A stretch of DNA of 64,000 nt from JAUIAS01 sp030425395 (GCA_043553855.1 CP121336.1:3596001-3660000), one strand, 5' to 3'. Shown: positions 1 to 9,814, counted from the stretch's first letter. A program made the numbers and translations. The notes: a model not told the origin generated them from the letters alone.

Positions 1-2
1 AC

Positions 3-2633
3 ACCGAGGCGACCTTTGGCATGACGCTGACCGATGTTTCGGCGCAGGATTTCGCCAGCCAGTCTGTTGCCCTGTCCTGGCTGGATGTTTTGCGCGCGCC
101 GGTGTCGGGATCTTTGCGTGGCCGTATCGAACAGACTGGCGATCTGGGCCCGCTGAACGCGACTTTGCAGATCGGTGAAGGGTTTGTGCAGCCGGTGGAT
201 GCCGCGTTGCCGATCCCGTTCCAATCCGCGCGCACCTATTTCAGTTTTGATCCCGCCGACGAGGTTCTGAGCTTTGACGAAATTTCGGTCGTGTCGGACT
301 GGGGGAGCGGCATCGCGTATGGTCAGGCAGAGTTGCACGGTTTGCAGCAGGGCAGACTGACGGATCTTGTCGGACAATTGCGGATCTCTGCGTTGCAGAT
401 CACGCGTCCCGAATTCTACGACGAAGCGCTTGAGTTCTCCAATGCGGGTCTGGACTTCCGCCTGTCTCTCGATCCGTTTTCCGTCGATCTGGGCCAGGCC
501 GAGCTACGCGATGGTGATACCCAATTGCTCATGTCCGGCAAGCTGGGGGCCGACAGGAACGGGTGGCACGTGTCGCTTGACGCGCAGCTCAACCGGATCA
601 CGCCTGACCGGTTGGTTGCGCTATGGCCCAAGGTGGCCATACCCAGAACCCGCCAATGGCTGGCTGACAACTTGTCGGCGGGAGTGTTGCGGGATGTGGA
701 TGTGGCGGTGCGTGCAAGGGCCGGGAACCGGCCGGACGTGTCGCTTGATTTCGCGTATGACGATATGGATATCCGGTTCATGCGCACCATGCCTCCTGTT
801 ACTGGGGCCTCTGGGCGGGGCAGCCTGTTGCGCCATCGCTTTGCCACGACGGCCACCAGCGGACGCATCATTGCAGACGAAGGCGGCACACTGGATGTGG
901 CGGGCACCAGTTTTGTCATCCCTGACACGCGGATCAAACCCGGTGCCCCTGCCGAGGTTCATTACCGCGCTCGGGGCGATGTGGCGACCGTTCTGTCGCT
1001 GCTGGATAACGAGCCTTTGAACGTGATGCAGAAATCCGGCTTGCCAGTGACCATCGCCGATGGGCAGGTGAGCGGGCAGGGCGATATCAAGATCTTTCTC
1101 AAACCCAGATTGGAACCCGACGAGGTGAGCTTTACCGTGACCGGAGAAGTCACTCGCGCGCTCAGCGAGACGCTGGTTGAGGGGCGTGCGCTGGCCGCGC
1201 AGGCGCTGCGTATTCAGGGCGACGAGACCGGTATCGAGATCGCCGGTCCGGCCCGTCTTGACGATGTGCCGCTTGAGGCGATCTGGCGGCAGCCGCTAGG
1301 CCAGCCGGGCCAGACAGGGACGGTGTCCGGGCGCGCCACGATCGGATCGGAGACGCTGGAAGCCTTCGGCATCGCCTTGCCACCGGGCACGCTGCGTGGC
1401 TCCGGGTTTGCCGATTATACGCTTGAGTTGACGGGAAAGTCTCCGCGCCTGACGCTGCGATCCGACCTGCAAGGTCTTGCTCTCAGGGTGCCGGAACTTG
1501 GCTGGCGGCATCCGGCATCGGCGCGCGGCGCGCTGGAGATCGACATGACTCTCGGGCCGCTGCCTCGGGTGGACCGGATCACGCTGGACGCCTCGGGCTT
1601 GCGCGCCACGGGCGAAATAACCTTGGACGACACCGGCGCGCTGTCGCGGGCGCGGCTGTCATCAGTGCAGTTGGGCGGCTGGCTGGATGCGCCGGTGGAT
1701 CTTGTCGCGCGGGGGGCTGGCGTGGCCCCGGATATTCTCATTCGCGGTGGCACTCTGGATTTGCGCAAGGCCACTTTTGGCGAAGGCGGAGACGGGACTG
1801 GCGCGACCAGTGGTGGTCAAAGCCTCGATGTGGTTCTGGAACGCTTGCAGATCACCGACACCATGGCGCTGACAGGATTTCGGGGCATCTTCGGATTGGC
1901 GGGCGGTATCGAAGGGGGATTCGAGGCCCGTCTGAACGGAGGCACCCCGGTCAGCGGGCAAATCGCGCCGCAGGGCAGCCGGAGCGCGGTGCGGGTGACT
2001 TCGACAGACGGCGGCGGCGTGTTTCGCGACAGTGGCGTGATCGAGCAAGCCGAAGGCGGTGACTTTAGCCTGACCCTGACCCCGGTCGGTGAGGTGGGTC
2101 ATTTCGAAGGCGCGCTTGAGGTATCCAACACCCGCGTCAAGGATGCCCCGGCGATTGCCGCGCTGCTGAATGCGCTGAGCATCGTCGGATTGCTGGACGA
2201 GCTTTCGGGGCAGGGCATCCTGTTCAGCAGCGTCAACGCCCGGTTCGGTCTGTCACCGTCGCAGATGACGCTGTATTCCGGCAGCGCGGTTGGCCCGTCG
2301 ATGGGGATATCCATGGATGGAACCTATAACACCGACACGGGCCAGATCGCGATGCAGGGGGCGATCTCGCCGCTGTATCTGATCAACGGAATTGGGGCGC
2401 TCATCTCGCGGCGGGGCGAAGGGATCATCGGGTTCAATTATGCATTGCGCGGGCCTGCAAAATCCCCGTCGGTGTCTGTCAATCCGCTGTCCGCGCTGAC
2501 GCCGGGCTTTTTGCGCGGGGTGATGCGCAGCCCGCCGCCCACGCCTCCGGCGGCGTCGTCCTCGGGTCCGGCTCCGGGCACGGGGGGCGGCGTGCCGCCC
2601 GAGCCTTTGGACGGACGCGGCGGTGAACGCTAG
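3..2633 (+). CDS. YhdP/AsmA-like protein (DUF3971), 3' part
   Basis: The frame is open to the left edge, so this is the C-terminal part (about 877 residues) of a longer protein; the first ATG at 21 is not the true start. The sequence is rich in short beta strands and Gly/Asp turns with repeated blocks (for example around residues 430-560 and 640-780), typical of the DUF3971/AsmA_2 region of large periplasmic YhdP- and TamB-like proteins. Those proteins span the envelope and are implicated in phospholipid movement to the outer membrane. The extreme C terminus is Pro/Gly/Ser rich and probably disordered. queA starts 41 bp downstream on the same strand. The family call rests on overall character and the motif-like beginning of the last third (roughly IVGLLDELSGQG); the exact function is an inference. 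Confidence 0.75.
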   Translation, partial: TEATFGMTLTDVSAQDFASQSVALSWLDVLRAPVSGSLRGRIEQTGDLGPLNATLQIGEGFVQPVDAALPIPFQSARTYFSFDPADEVLSFDEISVVSDWGSGIAYGQAELHGLQQGRLTDLVGQLRISALQITRPEFYDEALEFSNAGLDFRLSLDPFSVDLGQAELRDGDTQLLMSGKLGADRNGWHVSLDAQLNRITPDRLVALWPKVAIPRTRQWLADNLSAGVLRDVDVAVRARAGNRPDVSLDFAYDDMDIRFMRTMPPVTGASGRGSLLRHRFATTATSGRIIADEGGTLDVAGTSFVIPDTRIKPGAPAEVHYRARGDVATVLSLLDNEPLNVMQKSGLPVTIADGQVSGQGDIKIFLKPRLEPDEVSFTVTGEVTRALSETLVEGRALAAQALRIQGDETGIEIAGPARLDDVPLEAIWRQPLGQPGQTGTVSGRATIGSETLEAFGIALPPGTLRGSGFADYTLELTGKSPRLTLRSDLQGLALRVPELGWRHPASARGALEIDMTLGPLPRVDRITLDASGLRATGEITLDDTGALSRARLSSVQLGGWLDAPVDLVARGAGVAPDILIRGGTLDLRKATFGEGGDGTGATSGGQSLDVVLERLQITDTMALTGFRGIFGLAGGIEGGFEARLNGGTPVSGQIAPQGSRSAVRVTSTDGGGVFRDSGVIEQAEGGDFSLTLTPVGEVGHFEGALEVSNTRVKDAPAIAALLNALSIVGLLDELSGQGILFSSVNARFGLSPSQMTLYSGSAVGPSMGISMDGTYNTDTGQIAMQGAISPLYLINGIGALISRRGEGIIGFNYALRGPAKSPSVSVNPLSALTPGFLRGVMRSPPPTPPAASSSGPAPGTGGGVPPEPLDGRGGER

Positions 2634-2674
2634 AGGCTCTGGCCAAACCGCGCGCGACATCCTATCTGGCCCTC

Positions 2675-3742
2675 ATGAAACTGAGTGATTTTGATTTCCA
2701 TCTGCCCGAAGACCTGATCGCCACGCGCCCGGCGCGGCCGCGATCTTCGGCCCGGATGCTTGTGGCGCAGGGTGACGCCATTACCGATGGCGGTGTGCTG
2801 GACCTGCCATCTTTGTTGACGGCACAGGATCGGCTGGTTCTGAACGATACCAAGGTGATCCCCGCCCGGCTGACCGGCCAGCGCGCGCGCAGCGGCCCGG
2901 CAGGTGCCACGGCGGCGAGAATGGATGTTACCTTGCTGGAGCCGCGCGCCGATGGCACGTGGTCGGCGCTGATCAGGCCGCTCAAGAAAATCCGTGTCGG
3001 GGAAGAGATCACCTTTTCTTCGGGATTGTCCGCGACGCTGGCGGCGGTGCTGGACGGGCAGGCGCATCTGCGGTTCAACCTGACCGGCGATGATTTCGAC
3101 GCGGCGCTGGCGCAAGCAGGCGCGATGCCATTGCCACCCTATATCGCGGCCCGCCGTCCAGCGGACGACCGCGACAAGGACGACTACCAAACCTATTTCG
3201 CGCGCAATTCGGGGGCCGTGGCGGCCCCGACCGCATCCTTGCATTTTGACGCTGCATTGGTGGACGCCCTTCGCCAGCGCGGCGTAGGGATGACGCGCGT
3301 GACCCTGCATGTGGGGGCGGGCACGTTTCTGCCGGTCAAGGTCGAGGATGTCACCACCCACAAGATGCACGCCGAATGGGGCCGCGTCAGCGCGCAGGCG
3401 GCGGAAGAGATCGCCGCCACCCGCGCCGCCGGGGGCCGGATCATTCCGGTGGGGACAACCGCTCTGCGCCTGATCGAAACCGCCGCCCGCGAAACCGGGT
3501 CCATTGCCGCGTGGGAAGGCGATACGGATATCTTTATCTATCCCGGGTTCGATTTCCGCGTCACAGATGGGCTGATGACCAACTTTCATCTGCCCAAGTC
3601 CACGCTGATGATGCTGGTATCTGCCCTGATGGGGGCTGAGCGCATCCGCGCCATCTATGCCCATGCCATCGCGTCGGGTTACCGGTTCTTTTCCTATGGT
3701 GACAGTTCGTTGCTGCTGCCCAATGCCGGGCGGGCCGCCTGA
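2675..3742 (+). CDS. queA: tRNA preQ1(34) S-adenosylmethionine ribosyltransferase-isomerase
   Basis: QueA transfers and isomerises the ribosyl group of S-adenosylmethionine onto preQ1 at tRNA position 34, making epoxyqueuosine. The 355-residue length is normal for the family. It begins MKLSDFDFHLPEDLIATRPA, which matches the family N terminus, and carries VTLHVGAGTFLPV near residues 208-220, HAEW near 233, and NFHLPKSTLMMLVSA near the C terminus, all hallmark blocks. The start is set by the family-typical N terminus. It follows the envelope protein by 41 bp; an MFS gene follows on the same strand after 133 bp. Other queuosine genes are not in the window. Confidence 0.97.
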   Translation: MKLSDFDFHLPEDLIATRPARPRSSARMLVAQGDAITDGGVLDLPSLLTAQDRLVLNDTKVIPARLTGQRARSGPAGATAARMDVTLLEPRADGTWSALIRPLKKIRVGEEITFSSGLSATLAAVLDGQAHLRFNLTGDDFDAALAQAGAMPLPPYIAARRPADDRDKDDYQTYFARNSGAVAAPTASLHFDAALVDALRQRGVGMTRVTLHVGAGTFLPVKVEDVTTHKMHAEWGRVSAQAAEEIAATRAAGGRIIPVGTTALRLIETAARETGSIAAWEGDTDIFIYPGFDFRVTDGLMTNFHLPKSTLMMLVSALMGAERIRAIYAHAIASGYRFFSYGDSSLLLPNAGRAA

Positions 3743-3875
3743 TTCAAGGCGGAACGCGGCGCAGGGCGGTTTCCCGCCAACGATTGTCGCAGACAAGGGA
3801 TGCATTTGCCGCCCTGACGCGTTAGCGGTGGGGAAGGGCGCACCAAATCAGCCCCGCCGCAACAGGAGCACGACT

Positions 3876-5132
3876 ATGATTCAGGTTCTTTCAAGCGCTT
3901 GGGCGCTGCTTCTTGGTATGGGGCTTTTGATGGTCGGCAACGGGATGCAGGGCACGTTGCTGGGTATCCGGGGCGAAATCGAAAATTTCTCGACCCTTGA
4001 AATGTCTGTGGTCGTGTCGGCCTATTTCGCAGGTTTCCTGGGTGGCAGCCGGATGGCTCCGGACATGATCCGGCGTGTGGGTCATGTGCGGGTGTTCGCC
4101 GCGCTGGCGTCGATGATTTCGGCTGTGATGATCCTTTATCCCACATGGGTTGATCCATGGGTCTGGGCCGCGGCGCGGGTTCTGATTGGGTTTTGCTTTT
4201 CGGCGGTCTATGTCACCGCGGAAAGCTGGCTGAACAATGCCGCGTCCAATGAAACCCGTGGGCAGGCGCTGTCGCTCTATATGATCATCCAGACCATCGG
4301 CGTGGTCTTTGCGCAGGCGTTGTTGTTGACGGCGGACCCGTCGGGGTTTGTCCTGTTTGTCATCCCGTCCATCCTCGTTTCGCTGGCGGTCACGCCGATC
4401 CTGTTGTCGATCAGCCCGACACCGGCCTTTGACACGACCAAACCCACCCGTTTGCGAGAGTTGATGGCGGTTTCGCCGCTGGGCTGTGTGGGCATGTTCC
4501 TTTTGGGCGGTGTCTTTGCCGCGCAGTTCGGCATGTCGGCGGTCTATGGTGCAGCGGCAGGCCTGAGCGTGCCGCAGATTTCGACCTTTGTGTCGATGTT
4601 CTTTATCGGGGCGATCATCACGCAATATCCCATCGGTTGGATGTCGGACAGAATGGATCGGCGTCTGTTGATCGTGATCGCCGCCGGGATCGGCGCGCTG
4701 GGGTGCACGGGCGGTGCCGTTCTGGGCGGAGATTTCTGGTTTCTGCTGGCTTCGGCCTTCCTGATGGGGGGGATGGCGAACCCGCTATATTCCCTGCTGA
4801 TTGCGCATACCAACGATTATCTCGAACCCGAAGACATGGCCGCCGCATCCGGTGGATTGATCTTTATCAACGGGTTGGGTGCGATTTTGGGGCCGGTCAT
4901 CACGGGCTGGCTGATGGACGTGATCGGGCCCTGGGGCTTTTTCCTCTTTGCAGGCGTGTTGTTCACGGCGCTTGTCTTTTATGGTCTCTACCGGTCCACG
5001 CGCCGTCCCGCGCCGGCCGTCGAGGATACGGCCAGCTATGTGGCAATCACGCCCACCGCTTCGGCTGTGGCCGTGGATGCGGCCATCGAATACGCGCAGG
5101 AATTCGGCCAGTCCGAGGAAGAAGGGGCCTGA
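3876..5132 (+). CDS. MFS transporter, YcaD-like
   Basis: A 418-residue inner-membrane transporter of the major facilitator superfamily with about 12 hydrophobic segments. The loop after the second segment carries GGSRMAPDMIRRVGHVRVFA, a version of the MFS loop 2-3 motif, and GWMSDRMDRR near residue 260 is the repeat of that motif in the second half. The sequence resembles the small YcaD-type MFS group of proteobacteria; the substrate cannot be read. The frame is open further upstream to 3657, overlapping queA, but the ATG at 3876 is preceded by AGGAG at 3865-3869 and opens directly into the first membrane helix, so it was chosen. The tail beyond residue 380 is hydrophilic and Ala/Glu rich. 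Confidence 0.85.
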   Translation: MIQVLSSAWALLLGMGLLMVGNGMQGTLLGIRGEIENFSTLEMSVVVSAYFAGFLGGSRMAPDMIRRVGHVRVFAALASMISAVMILYPTWVDPWVWAAARVLIGFCFSAVYVTAESWLNNAASNETRGQALSLYMIIQTIGVVFAQALLLTADPSGFVLFVIPSILVSLAVTPILLSISPTPAFDTTKPTRLRELMAVSPLGCVGMFLLGGVFAAQFGMSAVYGAAAGLSVPQISTFVSMFFIGAIITQYPIGWMSDRMDRRLLIVIAAGIGALGCTGGAVLGGDFWFLLASAFLMGGMANPLYSLLIAHTNDYLEPEDMAAASGGLIFINGLGAILGPVITGWLMDVIGPWGFFLFAGVLFTALVFYGLYRSTRRPAPAVEDTASYVAITPTASAVAVDAAIEYAQEFGQSEEEGA

Positions 5133-5258
5133 TTTTCGACCAAACCCGTCGTGATTACGCGTTTTATGTCGCCATGATGCAATTTGTTATTGTGAAAACG
5201 GCATGAAACTTGGTTACACTAAAGTCGCCCGGGGACAGAGCAGGACGGAGATAAACCC

Positions 5259-5840
5259 ATGGCAACACCTGACGAAATTCTGGCCTTCTGGCTGGATGAG
5301 GTCGGTCCGCAAGGCTGGTATATTCAAGACGATGCGCTTGATGCCCGGATTAGCGATCAATTCTACGACGCATGGATCGGAGCGACTGAGGGACGGTATT
5401 CCCTCTGGCTGACCTATCCCAGCGGCGCGCTGGCTTATATCATTCTGACAGATCAGTTTTCCCGCAACATGTTTCGTGGAACGGCGCGGGCGTTCACGTC
5501 AGATCGCATTGCGCTGGCGGCGGCGAAATCGTCGATTTCCAAGGGCTGGGACGTCAAGATTGACGAACCCGCGCGGCAGTTCTTTTACCTTCCGCTGATG
5601 CATTCGGAAAACCTGTGCGATCAGGAACGCTGTGTGCGGTTGATGATGGAACGCATGCCCGAAGCGGGCGCTGGAAACCTGTTGCACGCGCGCGCCCACC
5701 GCGAGGTGATCCGCAAGTTTGGCCGTTTTCCCTATCGTAACGATGCGTTGTCGCGGCCTGACACATCTGCCGAACGGCAATATGTGAGCAATGGCGGCTA
5801 TGGCGAAACGGTGCGCGAACTGCAGGTCGCGGTCGGCTAA
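5259..5840 (+). CDS. DUF924 family protein
   Basis: A 193-residue soluble protein of the DUF924 family, recognised by the N-terminal ILAFWLDEVGPQGWY, LTDQFSRNMFRGTARAFTSD near residues 66-85, and the FFYLPLMHSE block near 108-117. The fold is an all-alpha, TPR-like one; no enzymatic role is established for the family and none is claimed here. An upstream GGAG at 5247-5250 supports the ATG at 5259. It stands alone between the MFS gene and lpdA, with about 125 bp upstream that could hold its promoter. Confidence 0.9.
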   Translation: MATPDEILAFWLDEVGPQGWYIQDDALDARISDQFYDAWIGATEGRYSLWLTYPSGALAYIILTDQFSRNMFRGTARAFTSDRIALAAAKSSISKGWDVKIDEPARQFFYLPLMHSENLCDQERCVRLMMERMPEAGAGNLLHARAHREVIRKFGRFPYRNDALSRPDTSAERQYVSNGGYGETVRELQVAVG

Positions 5841-5869
5841 ATCCTGTTGGTATCCATTGCGGCAGCTTT

Positions 5870-5902
5870 TGTCCGGTGGGTGGCCGCCGGACACCCGCTT
5901 TT
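5870..5902 (+). terminator. possible terminator after the DUF924 gene
   Basis: TGTCCGG at 5870-5876 pairs with CCGGACA at 5887-5893 around a 10-base loop, followed by a weak T stretch at 5899-5902. The position, 30 bp past the stop codon, fits a terminator. The poor T run keeps confidence low. Confidence 0.35.
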
Positions 5903-5960
5903 CATCATTTGCCCCCATGCCGATCTGTCGCGGTCAGGGGCGTTGATGCCTGTGCGAAAT

Positions 5961-5978
5961 TAGTTTAACGGTAAACTA
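5961..5978. promoter_or_regulatory. palindromic operator candidate upstream of lpdA
   Basis: TAGTTTA (5961-5967) and TAAACTA (5972-5978) form a perfect 7-bp inverted repeat around ACGG. The core reads TTA-ACGG-TAA, that is, half sites around a central CG, as in many LacI-family operators. It lies 33 bp upstream of the lpdA ATG, immediately before an AT-rich tract, where a repressor could block transcription. The gap upstream region carries related half sites (31709-31739). The regulator identity is an inference. Confidence 0.5.
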
Positions 5979-6011
5979 TATTTTTTGATCCGCGAGCGGG
6001 AGACAAAACGC

Positions 6012-7406
6012 ATGGCCGATAAAACCTTTGATGTGATCGTGATCGGGGCTGGACCCGGTGGGTATGTAGCAGCGATCCGCGCCGCGCAACTTGGTCTCAA
6101 GGCTGCGGTGGTGGAACGCGAACATCTGGGCGGGATCTGCCTGAACTGGGGGTGTATCCCGACCAAGGCGATGCTGAGATCGTCGGAGGTGTTTCACCTG
6201 ATGCATCGGGCCAAGGAATTCGGGCTCAAGGCCGATGGTGTCGGGTATGATCTGGATGCGGTGGTCAAGCGGTCGCGCGGCGTTGCGGCCCAGCTTTCTG
6301 GCGGGATCGGCCATCTTCTCAAGAAGAACAAGGTGACGGTGTTCATGGGCGAGGCGTCGATCCCTGCCAAGGGCAAGGTTTCCGTCAAGACAGACAAGGG
6401 CACGGAAGAGATCACCGCCAAAAACATCGTACTTGCCACAGGCGCGCGCGCCCGCGAATTGCCGGGGCTTGAGGCGGACGGCGATCTGGTCTGGACCTAC
6501 AAGCACGCCCTGACCCCGAAACACATGCCGAAAAAGCTGCTGGTAATCGGTTCCGGCGCGATCGGCATTGAATTTGCAAGCTTTTACAACACTTTGGGTG
6601 CCGAAACGACCGTTGTCGAAGTGATGGACCGGGTTCTGCCGGTCGAAGACGCCGAGATCAGCGCCTTTGCCAAGAAGCAGTTCGTCAAGCAGGGCATGAA
6701 GATCATGGAAAAGGCCATGGTCAAAAAGCTCGACCGCGCCAAGGGCAGCGTGACCGCCCATATCGAAGTGGGCGGCAAGGTTGAGAAACACACCTTCGAC
6801 ACCGTGATTTCCGCCGTAGGCATTGTTGGCAATGTCGAAGGGCTGGGGCTGGAAGCGTTGGGCGTCACGGTTGATCGCACCCATGTGGTCACGGATGCCT
6901 ATTGCCGCACGGGCGTTGACGGTCTTTATGCCATCGGCGATATCGCCGGGGCACCGTGGCTTGCCCACAAGGCCAGCCACGAAGGCGTGATGGTGGCCGA
7001 ACTGATCGCGGGGAAACATGCCCATCCGGTCAAACCCGAATCCATCGCGGGCTGCACCTATTGCCATCCGCAGGTCGCGTCTGTCGGCTATACCGAGGCA
7101 AAGGCCAAGGAATTGGGCTATGACATCAAGGTCGGCCGGTTCCCGTTCATTGGCAACGGCAAGGCCATCGCGCTTGGCGAACCCGAAGGCATGGTGAAAA
7201 CTGTGTTTGATGCCAAGACCGGCGAATTGCTGGGTGCGCATATGGTGGGCGCGGAAGTGACTGAACTGATCCAAGGGTACGTCGTGGGTCGCCAGCTTGA
7301 GACCACCGAAGAAGACCTGATGAACACCGTGTTCCCGCATCCCACGCTGAGCGAAATGATGCATGAGGCGGTTCTTGACGCTTACGGGCGTGCGATTCAC
7401 TTCTGA
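6012..7406 (+). CDS. lpdA: dihydrolipoyl dehydrogenase (E3)
   Basis: The E3 flavoprotein reoxidises dihydrolipoamide in 2-oxoacid dehydrogenase complexes and the glycine cleavage system, reducing NAD+. The 464-residue chain has the FAD-binding GAGPGG at residues 12-17, the redox-active disulfide C43-LNWG-C48, an NAD-binding GSGAIGIEFA near 183-192, and the C-terminal HPTLSE block with the catalytic His-Glu. An in-frame ATG lies 9 codons upstream, but GGGAG at 5998-6002 sits at proper distance from 6012, and the sequence begins MADKTFDVIVIG as in the family. It is not beside E1/E2 genes, so which complex it serves is unclear from this window. A palindrome lies upstream and a strong terminator downstream, so it is a single-gene transcript. 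Confidence 0.97.
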   Translation: MADKTFDVIVIGAGPGGYVAAIRAAQLGLKAAVVEREHLGGICLNWGCIPTKAMLRSSEVFHLMHRAKEFGLKADGVGYDLDAVVKRSRGVAAQLSGGIGHLLKKNKVTVFMGEASIPAKGKVSVKTDKGTEEITAKNIVLATGARARELPGLEADGDLVWTYKHALTPKHMPKKLLVIGSGAIGIEFASFYNTLGAETTVVEVMDRVLPVEDAEISAFAKKQFVKQGMKIMEKAMVKKLDRAKGSVTAHIEVGGKVEKHTFDTVISAVGIVGNVEGLGLEALGVTVDRTHVVTDAYCRTGVDGLYAIGDIAGAPWLAHKASHEGVMVAELIAGKHAHPVKPESIAGCTYCHPQVASVGYTEAKAKELGYDIKVGRFPFIGNGKAIALGEPEGMVKTVFDAKTGELLGAHMVGAEVTELIQGYVVGRQLETTEEDLMNTVFPHPTLSEMMHEAVLDAYGRAIHF

Positions 7407-7440
7407 TCCGGCGGGCACCCCGTCACACGCAAATTGACAG

Positions 7441-7471
7441 GACCGTGGCCCGAACGGGCTACGGTCTTTTT
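7441..7471 (+). terminator. Rho-independent terminator after lpdA
   Basis: GACCGTGGCCC (7441-7451) pairs with GGGCTACGGTC (7456-7466) over 11 bp, including one G-T pair, around a GAAC tetraloop. T5 follows at 7467-7471. It lies 34 bp after the lpdA stop and overlaps the spurious upstream extension of the next frame. Confidence 0.9.
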
Positions 7472-7576
7472 CATGGGGTCATCCCGCAGTGTCCATGTTT
7501 GACACGCTTTTCTTCACCGGAAATTGCTGCTACCCCGACGCGCAGTATTCAGATGATATCGTCAGGCGCATCGGTC

Positions 7577-9544
7577 ATGAAATATCGTCCCGAAATTGAT
7601 GGCCTGCGCACGATTGCCGTCTTGCCAGTGATCCTGTTTCACGGCGGTGTGCCGGGATTTGGCGGCGGTTATGTCGGCGTGGATGTTTTCTTTGTGATCA
7701 GCGGATTCCTGATTACCGGGATCATCGCCGAGGATCTCGCTCGGGGCCGCTTTAGCTTGATTGATTTTTACGAACGCCGCGCGCGTCGAATTCTGCCTGC
7801 GCTGTTTGTGGTTATCGCGGCCTGTATCCCATTCGCATGGGCGTGGCTCGTGCCCGGAGATTTCGTGGATTTCGCGCAAAGTGTGCTGTCCACTGTTTCT
7901 TTTTGGTCCAACATCCTTTTCTGGCGCGAGAGCGGTTATTTTGGCACCGCGGCTGAGATGAAACCGCTGCTGCACACTTGGAGTCTGTCGGTTGAGGAAC
8001 AGTTCTATGTGTTCTTTCCGTTGATACTGTGGGGGCTTTGGCGGTTTGGCTTGCGCATTACCTATGTCGTGCTGGCCCTTGGGCTGTTTGGCAGCCTGAT
8101 CATCGCACAGTGGGGCGCAATGCACGCCCCATCAGCGGCCTATTTTCTGCTTCCAACTCGGGCATGGGAATTGATGATCGGATCGCTTGCTGCGCTTGCG
8201 GTGCGGTCGGGGCGCATCCGCCTTCCGCACGGGATCGAGGAAACCCTGGGTCTCGCGGGTTTGGCGATGATTGCCTACTCGGTCACGGTTTTTGACAAGA
8301 ATACCGCTTTTCCGGGCTTGCCAGCGCTGGTTCCGACTTTGGGAGCATTGTTCATTCTATTGCCGGCACAATCCAATACTCTGGTGCATCGGCTGTTGTC
8401 ATTGCGGGTGATGGTCGGGCTTGGTCTTGTGTCCTATAGCGCTTATCTTTGGCATCAACCGTTGTTTGCCTTTGCACGGCACCAGTCGCTTGGCCATCCA
8501 TCCGGGACGGTGATCGCTTCGCTGGTTCTGGGATCTTTCGTTCTGGCCTATCTGACATGGCAATTTGTCGAAGCTCCATTTCGGAACCGGTCGCGCATGT
8601 CGCGTGGGGCTGTCTTTGGCGGCAGCGCGGTGGCAGGCGCGGCTCTGTGTGCGTTTGGTGTTGCGGGCTGGACAAATGACGGGTTTCCGCAACGGCTGAA
8701 TATCCCTGCCAGTATCGAGGCCAGCATTGAACGATCAAGCCGCGAGGCTGAGTGTTTCGGGATCGAGAATTTCCACGAGATATCTGATTGGACATGCCAA
8801 CTCGGAGCAAAGGACGCGTCGCCGCAATTTTTTGTTTTTGGTGACAGCCATGCGCTGAGCCTCTTGGACAGCTTTGATGCCGCCGCGCGTGAACTGGGGT
8901 TTGCAGGAGAGTTCTCTGCGGCGGCGGGATGTCTCCCGTTTTTGGGGATCCATGCGATTCGCAATGATCAGGAAACCTGGAACTGCAACGCGGCCAATGC
9001 GCGGCTGTTGGAATATGTTCAGCAAAAGAACATAACCAATGTCATTCTGATTTCCCGTTGGGCTTATTACACTGATGGCAATTACAGCGGCAATGAAGGC
9101 GGCCTGAGCTTTGTGGCGCGCACGCCCGACCACCCCAAGGACCGCGCCGAAAGCCGCGCCGCGTTTGAACAGGGGCTGGTCGAGACGTTGAACGCTTACA
9201 AGAATGCGGGCATCAGTCTGACGCTCATCGCGCAGGTGCCGCAACAACTGGTGGATCCGATGCAGGTCTTTCGGCGGGCCTTTTCGCCGTGGTCGAACCC
9301 GGCAGACACCATCGCTGAGCTGTCGATAACGCGCGAAAGGCACGCGCAATTGCAGGGGTTTGCCGATATGGTTTTTGATCGGCACAATGCCCCGATCGTC
9401 GATTTTGGCGATATCCTGTGCGAGGCGAACAGGTGTCCCATAGGAACCTTGGACACGTCGTTTTACATTGACGATGACCACCTGAGCCTGAGCGGCGCGA
9501 ACCGGCTGACACCGGCAATCAAGCTGTTGCTGTCCGGCTTCTGA
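7577..9544 (+). CDS. acyltransferase 3 - SGNH fusion protein (OafA/YrhL type)
   Basis: A 655-residue membrane enzyme. The N-terminal half (residues 1-365) is an acyltransferase-3 domain: it starts YRPEIDGLRTIAVLPVILFH, whose His is the family's catalytic candidate, then GGYVGVDVFFVISGFLI and about ten hydrophobic segments. The C-terminal 250 residues form a soluble, periplasmic SGNH-type domain with the nucleophile block FVFGDSHALSL and a late DDDHLSLSGA carrying the Asp-x-x-His pair. Such fusions O-acylate surface glycans such as lipopolysaccharide O-antigen or exopolysaccharide; the acceptor here is unknown. The frame is open back to a GTG at 7445, but that codon lies inside the lpdA terminator, so the ATG at 7577 was chosen. 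No glycan gene cluster adjoins it. Confidence 0.9.
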   Translation: MKYRPEIDGLRTIAVLPVILFHGGVPGFGGGYVGVDVFFVISGFLITGIIAEDLARGRFSLIDFYERRARRILPALFVVIAACIPFAWAWLVPGDFVDFAQSVLSTVSFWSNILFWRESGYFGTAAEMKPLLHTWSLSVEEQFYVFFPLILWGLWRFGLRITYVVLALGLFGSLIIAQWGAMHAPSAAYFLLPTRAWELMIGSLAALAVRSGRIRLPHGIEETLGLAGLAMIAYSVTVFDKNTAFPGLPALVPTLGALFILLPAQSNTLVHRLLSLRVMVGLGLVSYSAYLWHQPLFAFARHQSLGHPSGTVIASLVLGSFVLAYLTWQFVEAPFRNRSRMSRGAVFGGSAVAGAALCAFGVAGWTNDGFPQRLNIPASIEASIERSSREAECFGIENFHEISDWTCQLGAKDASPQFFVFGDSHALSLLDSFDAAARELGFAGEFSAAAGCLPFLGIHAIRNDQETWNCNAANARLLEYVQQKNITNVILISRWAYYTDGNYSGNEGGLSFVARTPDHPKDRAESRAAFEQGLVETLNAYKNAGISLTLIAQVPQQLVDPMQVFRRAFSPWSNPADTIAELSITRERHAQLQGFADMVFDRHNAPIVDFGDILCEANRCPIGTLDTSFYIDDDHLSLSGANRLTPAIKLLLSGF

Positions 9545-9814
9545 CCGGGTTCCCTGGCGCGCAGGGCGGCGATCATGTCTGGCATCTATTGGGCTTGATC
9601 CACACGGGTCAGGCATGCCGCGTCGTAGTCTACCCATCTGATATTGCTCTGAGACCGCCGTCTGCCTCGTGGTATTTGACATTGCGGCTGTTATCGTGCC
9701 GGATACGACCGCGTGGGTGTCTTCCTTGGGGGCAGCACGCTTTGGCCCTTGGTCCGTGACCGCATTCACGGGGCGCGAAAACAACCTGATGACACCTCAG
9801 TTCAGAGACAGAGC

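Noticed and set aside
7445..7576. Extended N terminus of the acyltransferase from a GTG at 7445
   Set aside because: The codon lies within the lpdA terminator stem and the extra 44 residues are not family-like.
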